Shown here: in pieces, positions 46,574 through 59,372 of the stretch | How the letters are laid out: each line of letters begins with the position of its first letter | Numbering within the stretch: position 1 is the first letter of the stretch | Assembly (NCBI GenBank): GCA_023525715.1 | Contig: CM042013.1 | Location: 84,122,494 to 84,186,493 of the forward strand | Source: Cichorium intybus | Lineage: Eukaryota > Streptophyta > Magnoliopsida > Asterales > Asteraceae | DNA length: 64,000 nucleotides | Direction of reading: 5' to 3' | Notes under the pieces: generated by a model | Database searches by the model: none | The model's input: only the letters and a program-made list of their open reading frames with translations | What the model was told of the DNA's origin: nothing | Position numbers and translations under genes: made by a program

Positions 46574-47345
46574 TTTTGGATTAGGTGTCTAAGCCATGAC
46601 TTATAATTGTATTTATCTTATGAATAAAAGCAAAGTCCATTTGGGTTGCCCTCATAGATGGAGGATAGATGTATAGTTCAGTAGAGAGAATAGTTGATTT
46701 ATTAATTGTATAATAAATCAATAGAAAATATATACATGGTTTGTTAATATATTTAAGTGTTAATATATTCATTAGAAACTATAATAATTAATTAGGATTT
46801 AATCTAGAATTAATTGGATTTAATTTAGTGATTAAATTAATTAATTAAAAGGTGCAGGGACTGGTTTGGCATTTATTCAATAGTTGAATAACTGGCCAGG
46901 TAATAACCTGGGGCAAAGTTGGCGCCACCCTGGAGGCTCCTCCAGGGTTTTGGCGAAACCCTAATTAGGGTTTTGGGGGGTCTGGTCCAAGTGGCCAAAA
47001 GCCTTGTCCACTTGGAAGCTTTATAGGGTTTCAGGTGTAACCCTAGGAGGCTATATAAGGAACCCCCTGGGTGCCCTAAATCCCATGCCTCCCTCTCTCT
47101 GGAATTACTCTGCTGGACTGATTCTTCCATCACTTGGGTGTGACTTGCATTTGAGGCAGGATTCTTTTGCTGCTTGCTTGGAGGATCATAAGATCAAAGG
47201 TTGGTTTTCTTAAATCATCTTTAGAATTGAATTGTATCCTTTAGGTTTTTAGTTCTAATCTTCATAGAAGAAAACATAGATCATATTAGGGTTGCATGTG
47301 AACCATAGGTATTTTTGTGTTCATTGCTTGCATAGAAATCCTTCA
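46574..47345 (+). repeat. 3' LTR of copia A
   Basis: About 97.5 percent identical to 31984-32753. Its first dinucleotide is mutated from TG to TT. Confidence 0.94.
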
Positions 47346-47993
47346 ATCATGTAGGTCATAGAGTTATAAAACTCACCACAGTTGTTCAAGGACCCAACAT
47401 TGGCTCAGGACGAGACTTCTCGTAGTATCTGTGTGAACCCGGAGGAATGCACTGTGATTGTTTGAGTATCGGAGAACTACTCGTGGTCGTTTTGATTTTG
47501 GCCCCTGCATATCCTTGATCAAAGATCTCAATGCAGTTAACAAGTCAACAAGTTGACTTGGCTCTTGGCGAGACGTTCAATGGTATCCAAACTCTGCGGG
47601 GTATACCATCCTAGTGCCAATTTTGGTTCCAGTGAAGTGTTGGAGTCTCACAGCTATTGTGGTAGTCAACAGCGATCACTGATCCAGAGTTTCGATGTTC
47701 ATCAATGCGAGGTAAAATCAAATTGAATCACGAACATCTTTATTAGAAGAAAAACAGGTCAAGAGTGGTATGAGCATGTAATATATTTTGGTTATTAGAT
47801 ATACCCATCGACTAGACTTTCGAATTGTCATCAATGTATGGTTTATTACACTAAATCATCCAACTCTTGAATTAGAAGACTTGTAGGTAAGAATGGTTGT
47901 TGATGCCTTACATCTACTACTGGTGTTGTAGCAGAGATCACTGGCATAGAGTTTTGAAATATCATCACCACTTGGTTTTAAATTGTGAGTCGT
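47346..47993. other. Intergenic or decayed retroelement DNA
   Basis: No ORF of substance. It may be the further interior of the minus-strand element C, but I cannot support coding motifs. Confidence 0.4.
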
Positions 47994-49030
47994 CTATTTC
48001 TTGCAATAGAAATATAGACGATGTGGACAGTTTTGAGCGATGTGACCTGCAATCCCACAGTTAAAACACATTAGTCTTTTCAAATAAATGATATTGTGAC
48101 TTGGTCCTTGTCCTTTTGAATTTTTCAAGGAGTTACCACAAGTACAAGCACAATTACATTTAGTGGGACTTGGTCTTGGTCCAACATGAATTTCACCTTC
48201 TTTCACAAACTTCTGTTGTTTAAATTTTCCAACATTTGGAATTTTTGAATTTTGAACATCACCACAAGAAGTTGCAGAAACAGAAGCAACGCTTTTGGTG
48301 CAGTTATTAGAAACAGCAGAGGATGAAGCATCAGATTTTGATGAGTTTTTAATGGAACTAGGACCATTTTTGTTCTCCTCGCTTGCATCTTCCACTATTA
48401 CTTCATCTGCACAAGAAGTAGAGATATTAGTAGCATCTACCTTAACATCTACCTTAGCTTCCTCGGTTGTTCTTGATTCAACAGCCTTCATTTCGGCAAT
48501 TATGAGTTTGTCAAGTTCATCAAGCTTGCCCTTTTTTCGTTCAGCCTTATCACGAGCAAGTAAGATCTCATCGAAGGTATAAGTCGGAGTATAATTACAT
48601 TAAACGGAGGTGGAACACTTTTATACCCAAGACCCTCACCCTGCTTGTTTAACCACTTAAGATGTTGCTCAACCATCAATTCAACTACCGCACTTGATGC
48701 ATCGAACTTTTTTATATTAAAATCATCATCTTGATACTTAGCCTTTAGTGCATCAAGTTCGGCAGTTAACTTGGCAATCAATTCTTTAGCGTAATGATAT
48801 CGAGTACTGGTTGTGCTATGTTCCTCTTGTAGTTTCTTAAAGTCTGATGTTTTTGCTTCTAACTTTTCTTGAAAGGGTTTCAGTTTCTTTTTAGCGTTGT
48901 AAACATCATTCGTAAGGTCGAATACTTCTCTAACCAGACGGTCATTGTGTTCACGATATTTGTTGATTTTAATTTCACAATCTGGAGAGCATGAATTTCA
49001 CAAACATCTTTTGTCGTGGTGGCCATTTTG
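47994..49030 (-). pseudogene. gag: Copia element C gag, SIRE-like, fragmented
   Basis: Reading on the minus strand, three pieces follow each other: 49062-48880 (coiled-coil-like), 48781-48500 (LMVEQHLKWLNKQGEGLGY, VPPPFN) and 48491-47994 (Ser-rich linker, then the zinc knuckle CFNCGIAGHIAQNCP). VPPPFN followed by NYTP in another frame at about 48600 is a gag motif I associate with large SIRE-type copia elements. A frameshift separates the second and third pieces. No protease or pol follows before the copia A border, so only the 5' part of C is visible. Confidence 0.7.
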
Positions 49031-49538
49031 ATCAAAACGTTTCCGACTAAAAAATTGACCAAGTTGAAAACCTTCGAAAATTTTGACCCTTTTTGACCGA
49101 AAACCTCAGACCGAAAACCAGGTCTGACCGAAAGCTAGAACCGAAAACCCTCAGATGGCACCGAAATCACCAAACCCTATAAGTTTCACCGAAGTTTCTA
49201 TTAGGTTGACAGAGAACCCAAATGAACGGACCGAAATCGCTGAAACCATAACCGAAATCGTTAACGCTGCCACCGAAAACCCTGATGCTGACCGAAAACC
49301 TCCAAAAACATATCTGAAAACGCCGTTTCAGATCAAAAACACCTTTTTTGAAGATCAAACACTTGAATATGCCAAGAACAATGAAGAACACCAAGAACAT
49401 TAACACCTAAAACAGCTAAAATCGATCAAAATCAGTCCAAAACACCTAAAAAACGTCCAAAATCTCCAAGAACACCAAGATCCAAGTAAAGGTTTTGAAG
49501 AGATTGATACCTAAACACCAAAAAACACAAGGTTTTGA

Positions 49539-49551
49539 GGCTCTGATACCA
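49539..49551 (-). promoter_or_regulatory. Primer-binding site of element C
   Basis: On the minus strand TGGTATCAGAGCC, the initiator tRNA-Met site, immediately next to the LTR at 49554. Confidence 0.85.
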
Positions 49552-49553
49552 AA

Positions 49554-49999
49554 TGTAAGTCCCAAACTTTCAAGATCTAACAAGGTATCAATCAAACATT
49601 CAACGGTGCGGAAACTCAATGAATGAATCGAATCAAAACACAAAGAAACAAGGAGATAAACCTTCAATGCACATCTTTTGATTAATCTAAGGTCAGGTAC
49701 ATAAGATTCTTGATTGCTTGAACACAAGAATTTCTCTCTCTAGATTAGCACAAGTTCCAAGGCAACTAACTAGTACAAATGACGGCTACATTGTCCTTAA
49801 ATACCTATGCTAAACCTAGCAAAAACCTAAGCCCACATCAGCAAAGGCCCACCGAAATCCAGCAGCCCAGTCCACCGAAAACCCTTGGTTTTCGGTCATC
49901 ACCACCGAAATCAAGAGGGTTTTCGGTCCACGCCGAAAACGCCCTTCAGCCCCTTAAATCTTGATTTAAGCAATAAACCATCAATTTTAGGTTCTAACA
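49554..49999 (-). repeat. 5' LTR of element C
   Basis: 446 bp. On the minus strand it begins TGTTAGAACCTAAAATTG and ends GGGACTTACA. Many CCGAAAACC/GGTTTTCGG motifs occur here and in the adjacent leader. The 3' partner is not in the window. Confidence 0.75.
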
Positions 50000-50423
50000 A
50001 TGATAGTGTTTATATCCATAAACTATACATATTATATTTTATTTTAAATGTTTCGTTGTACATATATATATATATATAAGTTAACTTACTTAGCTGTTCA
50101 TAAATGACATCTTTTAAGTTATTTCCCACAAAAATGGTGTAATAACTTGGTTATAACCATTTTTGCTAGAAAAATCATGTTCAATTCATAAAAACTACGT
50201 TTTTATTAGTTTTATTTTTGTGACTTTTCCTTAGAACTTCTAACATGTTTATGTTCATTTTTTTCATAGATTCGTATTTTACTTAACATACCACCTAAAA
50301 TGTTCATAATATTAGGAAATAACAATATTTCAAGAAGAAAGCATTTTACACAAAACTAGTTAAAAACATGTATATATAACCATTTTCATGGTGTAACTTG
50401 TATTCTCCCCCTAAAAACTTGAA
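50000..50423. other. Intergenic DNA left of the Mutator-like element
   Basis: AT-rich, with a short (TA)n at about 50061. No gene seen. Confidence 0.6.
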
Positions 50424-50432
50424 TAAAGATAA
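50424..50432. repeat. 9-bp target duplication (left) of the MULE
   Basis: TAAAGATAA, repeated at 55741-55749. Nine bases is the usual length for Mutator-like elements. Confidence 0.92.
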
Positions 50433-50574
50433 GGGTTATTGCTACTGTAGCCCTATAAAGCATGGTTTTTGACCCGATTTAGTCATTATTCTATTTTTTT
50501 GCGCAATAGACCCTTAAAGTGTAAAAAAACGTGTCAAATTAGGGAATAACCCTCTTTTAAAACAAGTTAACCGG
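50433..50574 (+). repeat. Left terminal inverted repeat of the MULE
   Basis: It matches the reverse complement of 55601-55740, including GCTACTGTAGCCCTATAAA, TTTTTTTGCGCAATAGA and GAATAACCCTCTTTTAAAAC. About 85-90 percent identity by eye. Confidence 0.92.
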
Positions 50575-50726
50575 TGAATGCTTACGTGGCTGGATGAGTT
50601 GGCCTGACACGTGGACACTTAAGCCATGTCACCAAGGCGGGTTTTGACAAACGTTATTTAAGGAAGTTTACAGATCAAAGTTGAAAGGTCGATCCCTTAT
50701 TTGAAACCCTAAAGTAGAAAGTAGTG

Positions 50727-51377
50727 ATGTCTTCTTCTTCGAATGCGGTTGTTCCAGTTGAACATCGAGATGAAGGACCAGCTCCACCAAGACGTCGGCA
50801 ACGTGATCTTGAGCTATGCGAATGCAACGCACGTATGCCAGTGGTACTGCAAACCTCTTGGAGTCCACGAAATCCAGGTCGCAAGTTCTTCAACTGTGTC
50901 AACTCCATGGTAAGTACGATCATCTCTAAGACATCGATCGGTGTAAAAAACAAAAATGTAAACGTGAATGCAAAAAAGATTTCGATCGAAAACCCTAAAG
51001 TTTAAAACCCTAAACTTGATTTGTATCTGTGATCTCGTAAAACTTGGAGACTAAAGTCTGTGATCGCGTGTGTGGAAACCCTAAAGTGTTATTGTGTTGA
51101 TATCTGAACTTTTTTGCAGACTAATTGAAAATCTTGCGACGTTTTCGAATGGAAAGACCTCTCCATAGAGGAGGATCCTGAGCATTACAAGAAAGTGTTA
51201 TTGGATACAAATAAAAAGCTTGATGCGGCTGAGTCCAGGACCGAACTTATTGAGCTTCGTCGAAGGATTGTGGAACTGGAAAGGATTGTTGCAGAAAAGA
51301 CTCAACAGATTGATGTTCAAAAGGAGAACCATGAAAGCTATGTTGTTGGGTTGAAAAGTCGTCTAGGGGTGTACTAA
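50727..51377 (+). pseudogene. GRF zinc-finger/coiled-coil protein of the MULE
   Basis: ATG at 50727 (MSSSSNAVVPVEHRDEG). Exon 1 ends at 50909 before GTAAGT, the intron is 50910-51119 (ending TTTTTTGCAG), and exon 2 runs 51120-51377. The GRF finger spans the junction: CECNARMPVVLQTSW, NPGRKFFNC, then SCDVFEWKD. A coiled coil follows (LDAAESRTELIELRRRIVEL, ERIVAEKTQQID). GRF fingers bind single-stranded nucleic acid in nucleases and topoisomerases; small plant GRF proteins of the At4g04775 type have no known role. A TGA at 51126-51128, just after the splice junction, interrupts the finger. The gene starts 150 bp inside the left inverted repeat, in opposite orientation to the transposase, suggesting an element gene and not a chance capture. 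Confidence 0.75.
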
Positions 51378-52425
51378 AAGATGCTTGCTTGCTTAGTTGT
51401 GCTTGTGGTGGTGTTGTGCCTGAAGTGAAGGGTTGATGGCGGTTGGTTAGGGTATTATTAGGGGTTTTTGGTTAGGGTTTCTGTATAGCTTATGTCAAGT
51501 GGAAGATGGATGATGAGGGGTTTTTGGGATGGGTTTGGTTGGTATTTGTATAGCTTTTGGGCATTGGAAACGGTTGATGAAGTAGTATTCCAACTGGTTG
51601 GGTAGAATTTTGGTGAAAAGTTTGGTAATGTCGATATGATAAACTAAAAAATCATGTGTTTGGTCCCTATAAAAGGGGCATTTTGTACAAGTTGTTATAA
51701 AATATTAGAAATTTATGTTAAAAATGTTAAAGTATGTTTATAGTATCTTATTGTGGACCTGTGGACCCATTACACATATGCAAATTGTTGGACAGAAGTG
51801 GCATGTGGCCGACCAAGTTATAAGGGTAAATTACATTGCTATAAACAATGATACTTTATGGTTTTGATAATCTATGTATATGTGTCTTTATGCTATAAAC
51901 AAAGTACATTGGCCCACATTTTCCATTTCCCTGCACATTGACAGTGGGAGTTGAACATTCCATTTACATTGTGGTCCACATGTTACCAAAATTGTCTAAT
52001 TATTTATACGTGTGCAGGCCATTGTGGTCCACATGCAAAACCAATTTAACCATTTAAAAACTAACAAAAGGTACCATGTATTTTATACCTGTGCAGGCCA
52101 TTATGGTCCACATGCAAAACCATTTTAACCATTTAACAACTAACAGAAGGTACCATGTAAGTCATTTGGTTTGTGGTCCACATCCCTAAACTTTAAGTAG
52201 GTTAAAGTACAAAGTAACATATGGTACCATGTAATTCATTTCCATGCATGCAAACCTGAATAGCTTATATTACAATCCAAAATGTGCCATAAAGGCTTCA
52301 AGTTTGGTACATGAAACCCATGGTTTTAAAAGTAGAATGTCAAATAAGAAATCTAGTGCAACAAACATATCCCACAAACGGCCAAATCAAAGTACATTGT
52401 CTAAAACCATTAAAATAAAAAAAAC
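51378..52425. other. Intergenic centre of the MULE
   Basis: No ORF is supported. A ~79-bp tandem duplication at 52003-52160 (GTGCAGGCCATTGTGGTCCA at 52012 and a near copy at 52091) includes repeated TGGTCCACAT. This is the space between the two convergent gene ends. Confidence 0.6.
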
Positions 52426-55401
52426 CTAATCTAAGTTGACAGCCTTATCCATTGATCCTCCAGGTGCATCAGGCCCACCAACCACCCTGCTTAAATTTCT
52501 TTTCACAATCCTCTCAGATTTTCTGCGTCTAATTTTCTCCAATATTTGACCAATAGGTGTTAATGGTAACACTTCCACAGCATGTTGCACACCAGTTTGG
52601 TCCTCTTCATCAGCATTTGCCTGCATCATTGAAAGACTTACATCCATTTCATCAAAAAGTTGACTAACTGGTACTTGATCATTATCAGGTCCTCCTTCAT
52701 TGACATTTACCTGTAAGTTATGAATTCAGACTTTATCAGTAACAAATAAAATGAATTTAGTTATACTTACATCAACAACCCCCTCTTCAATCACAACATT
52801 AACATGCCCTTCACCATTTTCATCATTAACCTGCCCTTCACCATTTTCAACATTAACCTTCCCTCCACCATTAACCTGCCCTTCTGGTGGATTTGCACCA
52901 TTAACTGTTTCATTTTGTTCAGTATGGACTTGATTCTTACCTTTTCTGATGTTTAGTTTTTTGGTTTTGTGGTCTCCCCCCTTGCCACAACTGGCTTTGT
53001 TGTGGCCTACCTCCCTACAAATACTACATTTTACCTTTTTGCCCACTTTAGACACCCTATTCCCACTTTGGTCTTCTGTAGCATCTCTCTTTCTTTTTGT
53101 AGTTGGTCTTCCAGGCATCCTCCTAGCAACAGGTGGCAAAGGTGGAGTATATGTTGTCTCAGGCCACATGTTACTTCCATTCATACCTCTAATTCTAAAC
53201 ATATATGATTTCATGTATGTCATGCTTGTAAACATTTTATCCACATACCTTTCCACATCCCTATTCAGATAACATATACATGCTACAGAATGGACACACC
53301 CATATCCATTAAGTTGCCAAATTCTACAAGAACATGTTTTTCTTTCAAGATCAACCTCAAAGGCATCAGATGTACCTCTAACCTCAAATTGGTTTAATCC
53401 ACTGGGAAGAACATGCCAATGCCTCTTATAAACTTTAAGTTCATTGAGTTTGTCCCTTATGGCTAGGCATACCTGATTGCCCCATGTCTGTCCCTTTAGC
53501 TTCATGTTGTAGAGTCGATCCATCATGTACAACCTTATCTCCTCCAGCATGGTGATTATTGGTTTCTTCCTAGCTTCCACAATTAAAGCATTGAAGCTTT
53601 CAGACATCCCATTCTCAATAGAATCACAACATTTACCCGGGTGGAAGTAAGCTTTACACCAAGTTTTTGGGTCTCTATCCATAAGATAGTTATGAGCATT
53701 AGGGTTCAACACATTAAGATCCTTCATGGTAGCCTTAAAGGCTGCTTCAGTGGAAGAATTGGCAGCTCTCCAAAACAAGGTTTCATACTGGGCTCCACTA
53801 TACCTTTTCTTCAAGTTCTGATAAATATGCCTAGCACATTGCCTATGCTCTGCATATGGCAACATTTCTTTCACTGCTTCAATCAGACGCTGATAAGACA
53901 CATTATTATCAATGATGTATAACAATAACATTTGTTAATATAACATAAAAGAGAACATTTAATAACTTTATGTGAATACCTTGTGTTGATCTGAAATGAA
54001 GGTAATGCTAGTTCCTAATCTTAAATCAAGGTCATCAATTAGGTTGTCCAAAAACCATTTCCAATTTTCTTTGTTCTCCACACATACAACTGCCCATGCT
54101 ATAGGGAATAACTGGTTATTAGCATCCCTGCCCACAGCACTTAGCAATTCTCCTTTACAAATCCCCTTTAAAAAACATCCATCAAGACCTATGACCCTTC
54201 TACACCCTTGTAGCCATCCCCTTTTCAGTGCATCAAAACAAACATAGAACCTGCTGAAGTAGTTCTTCCCATCTGGCATGCAGTTCACATTAATCTTCAC
54301 ACTAGAGCCAGGATTGGATCTCCTTATCTCCTCACCATATGACCATAGCTTGGCATAGTGATCAACTAGATTGCCTTCTATAAGAGCAAGTGCATAACTT
54401 TTTGCTCTTCTACATTGCCCAATACTGACCTGAATACCAAATTTCTTCACAACTTCAAGTCTTAATTTCCTTACACTCATCTTCTGCCTATCTATAATCT
54501 CCTTGGTATAGTGACTCCCTATCCATGCATATGTTACTAGTGACCCCAACTTATAATTTCTTGCACAATTGTGATCAATCTTCAAAGACTTAATCTGGAA
54601 ACGTTCCTCTTCACTCATCCAAGAGGCCCATAACCTGAATGAACATTGACCCTTCCAATACTTGACCAACAGCCTTTTACTATCGTTTTTTTCAAAGCAA
54701 AGTTGGTACCCATTTGCCACTGCATAGTTGCACAACATGTGTTTTACTTGGGCAGGGTTCTTAAACCTCATACCAAGTATTGGTTTTTGCTTTTTCCAGG
54801 CTAAATTCTCATTAAAAATTGAATGCTCTTGGATAGTTTCTTCACTTTCCCCCTCATCATCTGGACCAATATTTTGGTCCTCCTCCTATTCCTCCTGTCC
54901 ACAGAGTTTACTAAGGAACACATCACCTGAGGTTCTGTTCATTCTGATTGGCTCGTCTGTAAAATCCAAGGCAATATCCCTAAGGGTTCCTGTATCATTT
55001 TCCCCACCCTCAATACATGAATCATGTTCCTCACCTTCTTTATCAGAATCAACCCAATCCTCTAATTCATCCCCAATATGGTCTACGAATAGCGATATTT
55101 TCCCAAATGTACCAAAAGCAATGAAAATAAAACTCGTGTATTCGAGATCATTTGAAATAGGCCAAAGGCATTTATACATGGGTTCGTCTGGCTCACAGTA
55201 ATAAAGTTTCTTACAATTTTCATGCATGAATTTTTCCAAGAAAGTTACACACTCAGCATAGTTCATACTAGCCCAATCATGTTCCGTAAAAGTAAATTTG
55301 ATACCGTCTTCGTATGAGAAAGGACATCGACGAAATACACCTTGATAGTTGAGCTCCACAACAGCGTATACTCCCTCAAGATCAATGTCTGTAGTCGTCA
55401 T
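52426..55401 (-). CDS. MULE transposase (DDE, SWIM finger), one in-frame stop
   Basis: ATG at 55401 (MTTTDIDLEG), 88 nt after a TATA box (55489-55494). Exons are 55401-53980, 53889-52771 and 52710-52426, with GT-AG introns of 89 and 60 bp in phase 0, giving about 940 residues. An N-terminal plant-MULE domain comes first, then the DNA-binding region (about 210-330, KIDHNCARNYKLGS) and the RNase-H-fold core with Asp in GLDGCFLKG (~407), Asp in ISDQHK (~471) and a candidate Glu in NGMSESFN (~571). A SWIM finger (CSCRIWQLNGYGCVHS) and a CCHC knuckle (CSICREVGHNKASC) follow. It cuts and moves the element by binding the inverted repeats. A TAG at 54886-54888 (codon 172) is the only lesion seen; CAG is the likely parent. 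Confidence 0.9.
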
Positions 55402-55600
55402 TTCTTCAACTTGTCTGCTTCTCACCGTTTTATCTCATAGAAAACCCTAGTTTCACTTATTGCTTTCTTTTTCTTCTCGTGGGTTCACTATATACGACTG
55501 TGATATTGACCCTTATAATATACAAATTTCTTACCCGGCAATAACTAATATCCTTATTAATGGAAATATAATCCATGTGTATAAGCCAGGTAAGCCATAA

Positions 55601-55740
55601 CCGGATAACTTGTTTTAAAAGAGGGTTATTCCCCAATTTGACACGTTTTTTACACATTAAGGATCTATTGCGCAAAAAAAAGATCAAGGACTAAAATGGG
55701 TCAAAATTGATAGTTTATAGGGCTACAGTAGCATTAACCC
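55601..55740 (-). repeat. Right terminal inverted repeat of the MULE
   Basis: Reverse complement of the left repeat. It is followed by the 9-bp target duplication at 55741-55749. It probably holds the transposase promoter's upstream part. Confidence 0.92.
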
Positions 55741-55749
55741 TAAAGATAA

Positions 55750-57331
<1,582 letters not shown>

Positions 57332-57510
57332 TTAAGCATGGTGTGTCATAAACATGTTTTTAATCGATATTTTGATTAGGATCAAATACATACACTCTGA
57401 CAATCGAATTTTTATATTTATTTATTTATCTTTATGTCAGTTAAATAAATTTAACAACATAAAAATAAATCATTATATATGATTTATTGTATAGTTTTCA
57501 TGCCTAAAAA

Positions 57511-57517
<7 letters not shown>

Positions 57518-57602
<85 letters not shown>
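57518..57602. repeat. (TA)n microsatellite, ~85 bp
   Basis: TA dinucleotides. The stretch 57603-58138 that follows has no recognised gene. Confidence 0.97.
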
Positions 57603-57607
<5 letters not shown>

Positions 57608-58137
57608 GTGTGTATGTATGTATATACACACACATAATCAACAACTTCATTGAAATAAAATAACTATCAACTAAATCATTTTTCTTTTATTCAAAATCGT
57701 AAACATCATGTGTATACATCATGCACAGGATATTCCAATAAATGTGTATAAGTCATACCTCATAATTTTAACAAAAATGGTTAGTTGTTGTGCAATAAAC
57801 ATAAATGAATGCTTCAGTACTGTTGTTGGATTATGACAACTTGCAAAACATAAATAAATGCAACAGAATAATAAACAAAATGACTATCAAAATCTGACAA
57901 TGATAACATGTTCATCATCTTTTTGCAACAATTCTAACCTACAAGCATAACGTTCGAAGTACTTTTCTTGACGAATCTTGAAACTTTATTGTATGAATTG
58001 AAAGCCTAAATGAAAATCCCTCTAATGGAGTCGCACCCCAACTTGACGATCGAAACAAACATGACTTTCGCTTGTTCTTTCCTTGTGACCAAGGCTTTCA
58101 AACCTAATAGGGATGCCCTCAGTTTGTGTGTGTAACC

Positions 58138-58303
<166 letters not shown>

Positions 58304-58365
58304 AAGGGTCGCTTTTTGTGTCCTTGAATAGATGCCTTTGGCTCATTTTTATAATGTAGCTAAAG

Positions 58366-58779
58366 ATGTGGGATATGATAATCCTTACATCCCACTTTTA
58401 CGAGACCTTATCGACCTTTAACACCGTTTTCGAGAAATTCAAATCCGAAGCATCAAACAACAAAAGCAATCTCATATTGTTCTTAGCTGATATCGAACCT
58501 TCCACCAATCTCAGTTGGTGCCCTGATTGTGTGCGAGCAGAACCAGTTATATACAAAAAACTGGAATCATCACATGATGACGTGGCACTTCTAAGGGCTT
58601 ATGTTGGAGACAGACCCACGTGGCGGAACCCGCAACACCCATGGAGGGTGGACTCCAAGTTCAAGCTTAAAGGAGTCCCGACTCTAATCCTTTGGGAGAA
58701 TGGTGAGGTGAAAGGTCGCCTCGAAGATCATGAAGCGCATATTGAACGCAAGATTGATGCCCTTATCTCTACTAAATGA
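58366..58779 (+). CDS. Thioredoxin-like protein Clot (TRP14 family)
   Basis: 137 codons in one open frame. From LSTFNTVFEKF to the end it follows the plant Clot/TRP14 pattern: NLILFLAD, the redox motif SWCPDCVRAEP (Cys at about 52 and 55), AYVGDRPTWRNPQHPWR and GVPTLILWENGEVKGRLEDHE. The family is cytosolic thioredoxin-like with a WCPDC active site. The first ~14 residues (MWDMIILTSHFYET) do not look like the normal N-terminus, and the ATG lies in a small hairpin (GTGGGAT/ATCCCAC, 58368-58393). The true first exon may therefore be elsewhere or lost. No intron interrupts it; if the normal gene is spliced this is a retrocopy. All core residues are intact, so it may be expressed. Confidence 0.82.
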   Translation: MWDMIILTSHFYETLSTFNTVFEKFKSEASNNKSNLILFLADIEPSTNLSWCPDCVRAEPVIYKKLESSHDDVALLRAYVGDRPTWRNPQHPWRVDSKFKLKGVPTLILWENGEVKGRLEDHEAHIERKIDALISTK

Positions 58780-59372
58780 ACATCTTCAAGGGTTGTTTTC
58801 GGTTATTGGCACTATGGTTGCCAGGTTCAATAAGGTTTTAGTTACTTAATGCTATGTTTAGACTCAATGACCATGATAAGTTTTTAATTAATTCATCATA
58901 AGATGACGAATTAACAAAACTAGTCTTACTTAATATATTATTGTCATTGCTTGAATCATACTTTATGTGTAAAACAAAAGGATCATGCTAAATATAGAAA
59001 TGTTACTAAGTTAATGTTACAAAACTAAAAAAATCCAAAGCCAACATAAAACATCTACAAAATTTTAATTTTATAAACTATATTCAGGAACAACAACATC
59101 ATTAATTGGAGTTGCCGCAGTTGTAACTACATCAACATCCGCCTCAAGCTTGCATACAATATGTTTTCAAACACTAATAAATCCAATTTATATAAAAAAA
59201 CTTGTTGTATAGAAAAATAAACAAATTGTTACTCACTTATTGTAACGATACATATTGAAAACATAATATACACATTACTTCTCATGGATGTCATCATTTT
59301 ATCTAATTCATCCCGTATATGATTACTGTATTATGATTTTTGATGACAACTTGAGGGACTTTTATTCGTATA
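58780..59372. other. Clot 3' flank and intergenic DNA
   Basis: No further gene is supported. The region ends at the start of the copia D LTR. Confidence 0.6.

Larger units (their letters stand above)
31984..47345 (+). mobile_element. Ty1/copia element A, split by element B
   Basis: LTRs are 31984-32753 and 46574-47345, with target duplication ATCAT at 31979-31983 and 47346-47350. Coding order is gag, protease, integrase, RT, RNase H. Element B with its own target duplication occupies 35358-43134. Without B, element A is about 7.6 kb. The LTRs differ at roughly 20 positions by eye (about 2.5 percent), making A older than B. The 3' LTR has lost the TG start (TTTTGG). Confidence 0.95.
50433..55740. 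mobile_element. Mutator-like DNA transposon with two convergent genes
   Basis: The 5,308-bp element has long terminal inverted repeats (50433-50574 and 55601-55740), starting GGGTTATTGCTACTGTAGCC and ending with its near reverse complement. It has a perfect 9-bp target duplication. Inside, a spliced transposase gene runs leftward from the right end and a small GRF zinc-finger gene runs rightward from the left end, meeting around 51378-52425. This copies the layout of maize MuDR (mudrA/mudrB) with a different partner gene. Each gene carries one stop codon, so this copy is only just dead, unless the stops are sequencing errors. Confidence 0.93.

Noticed and set aside
47346..47993. Continuation of element C pol across the copia A insertion (joining 31983 to 47346)
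   Set aside because: I could not find integrase or RT motifs on either side, so the link is not supported.
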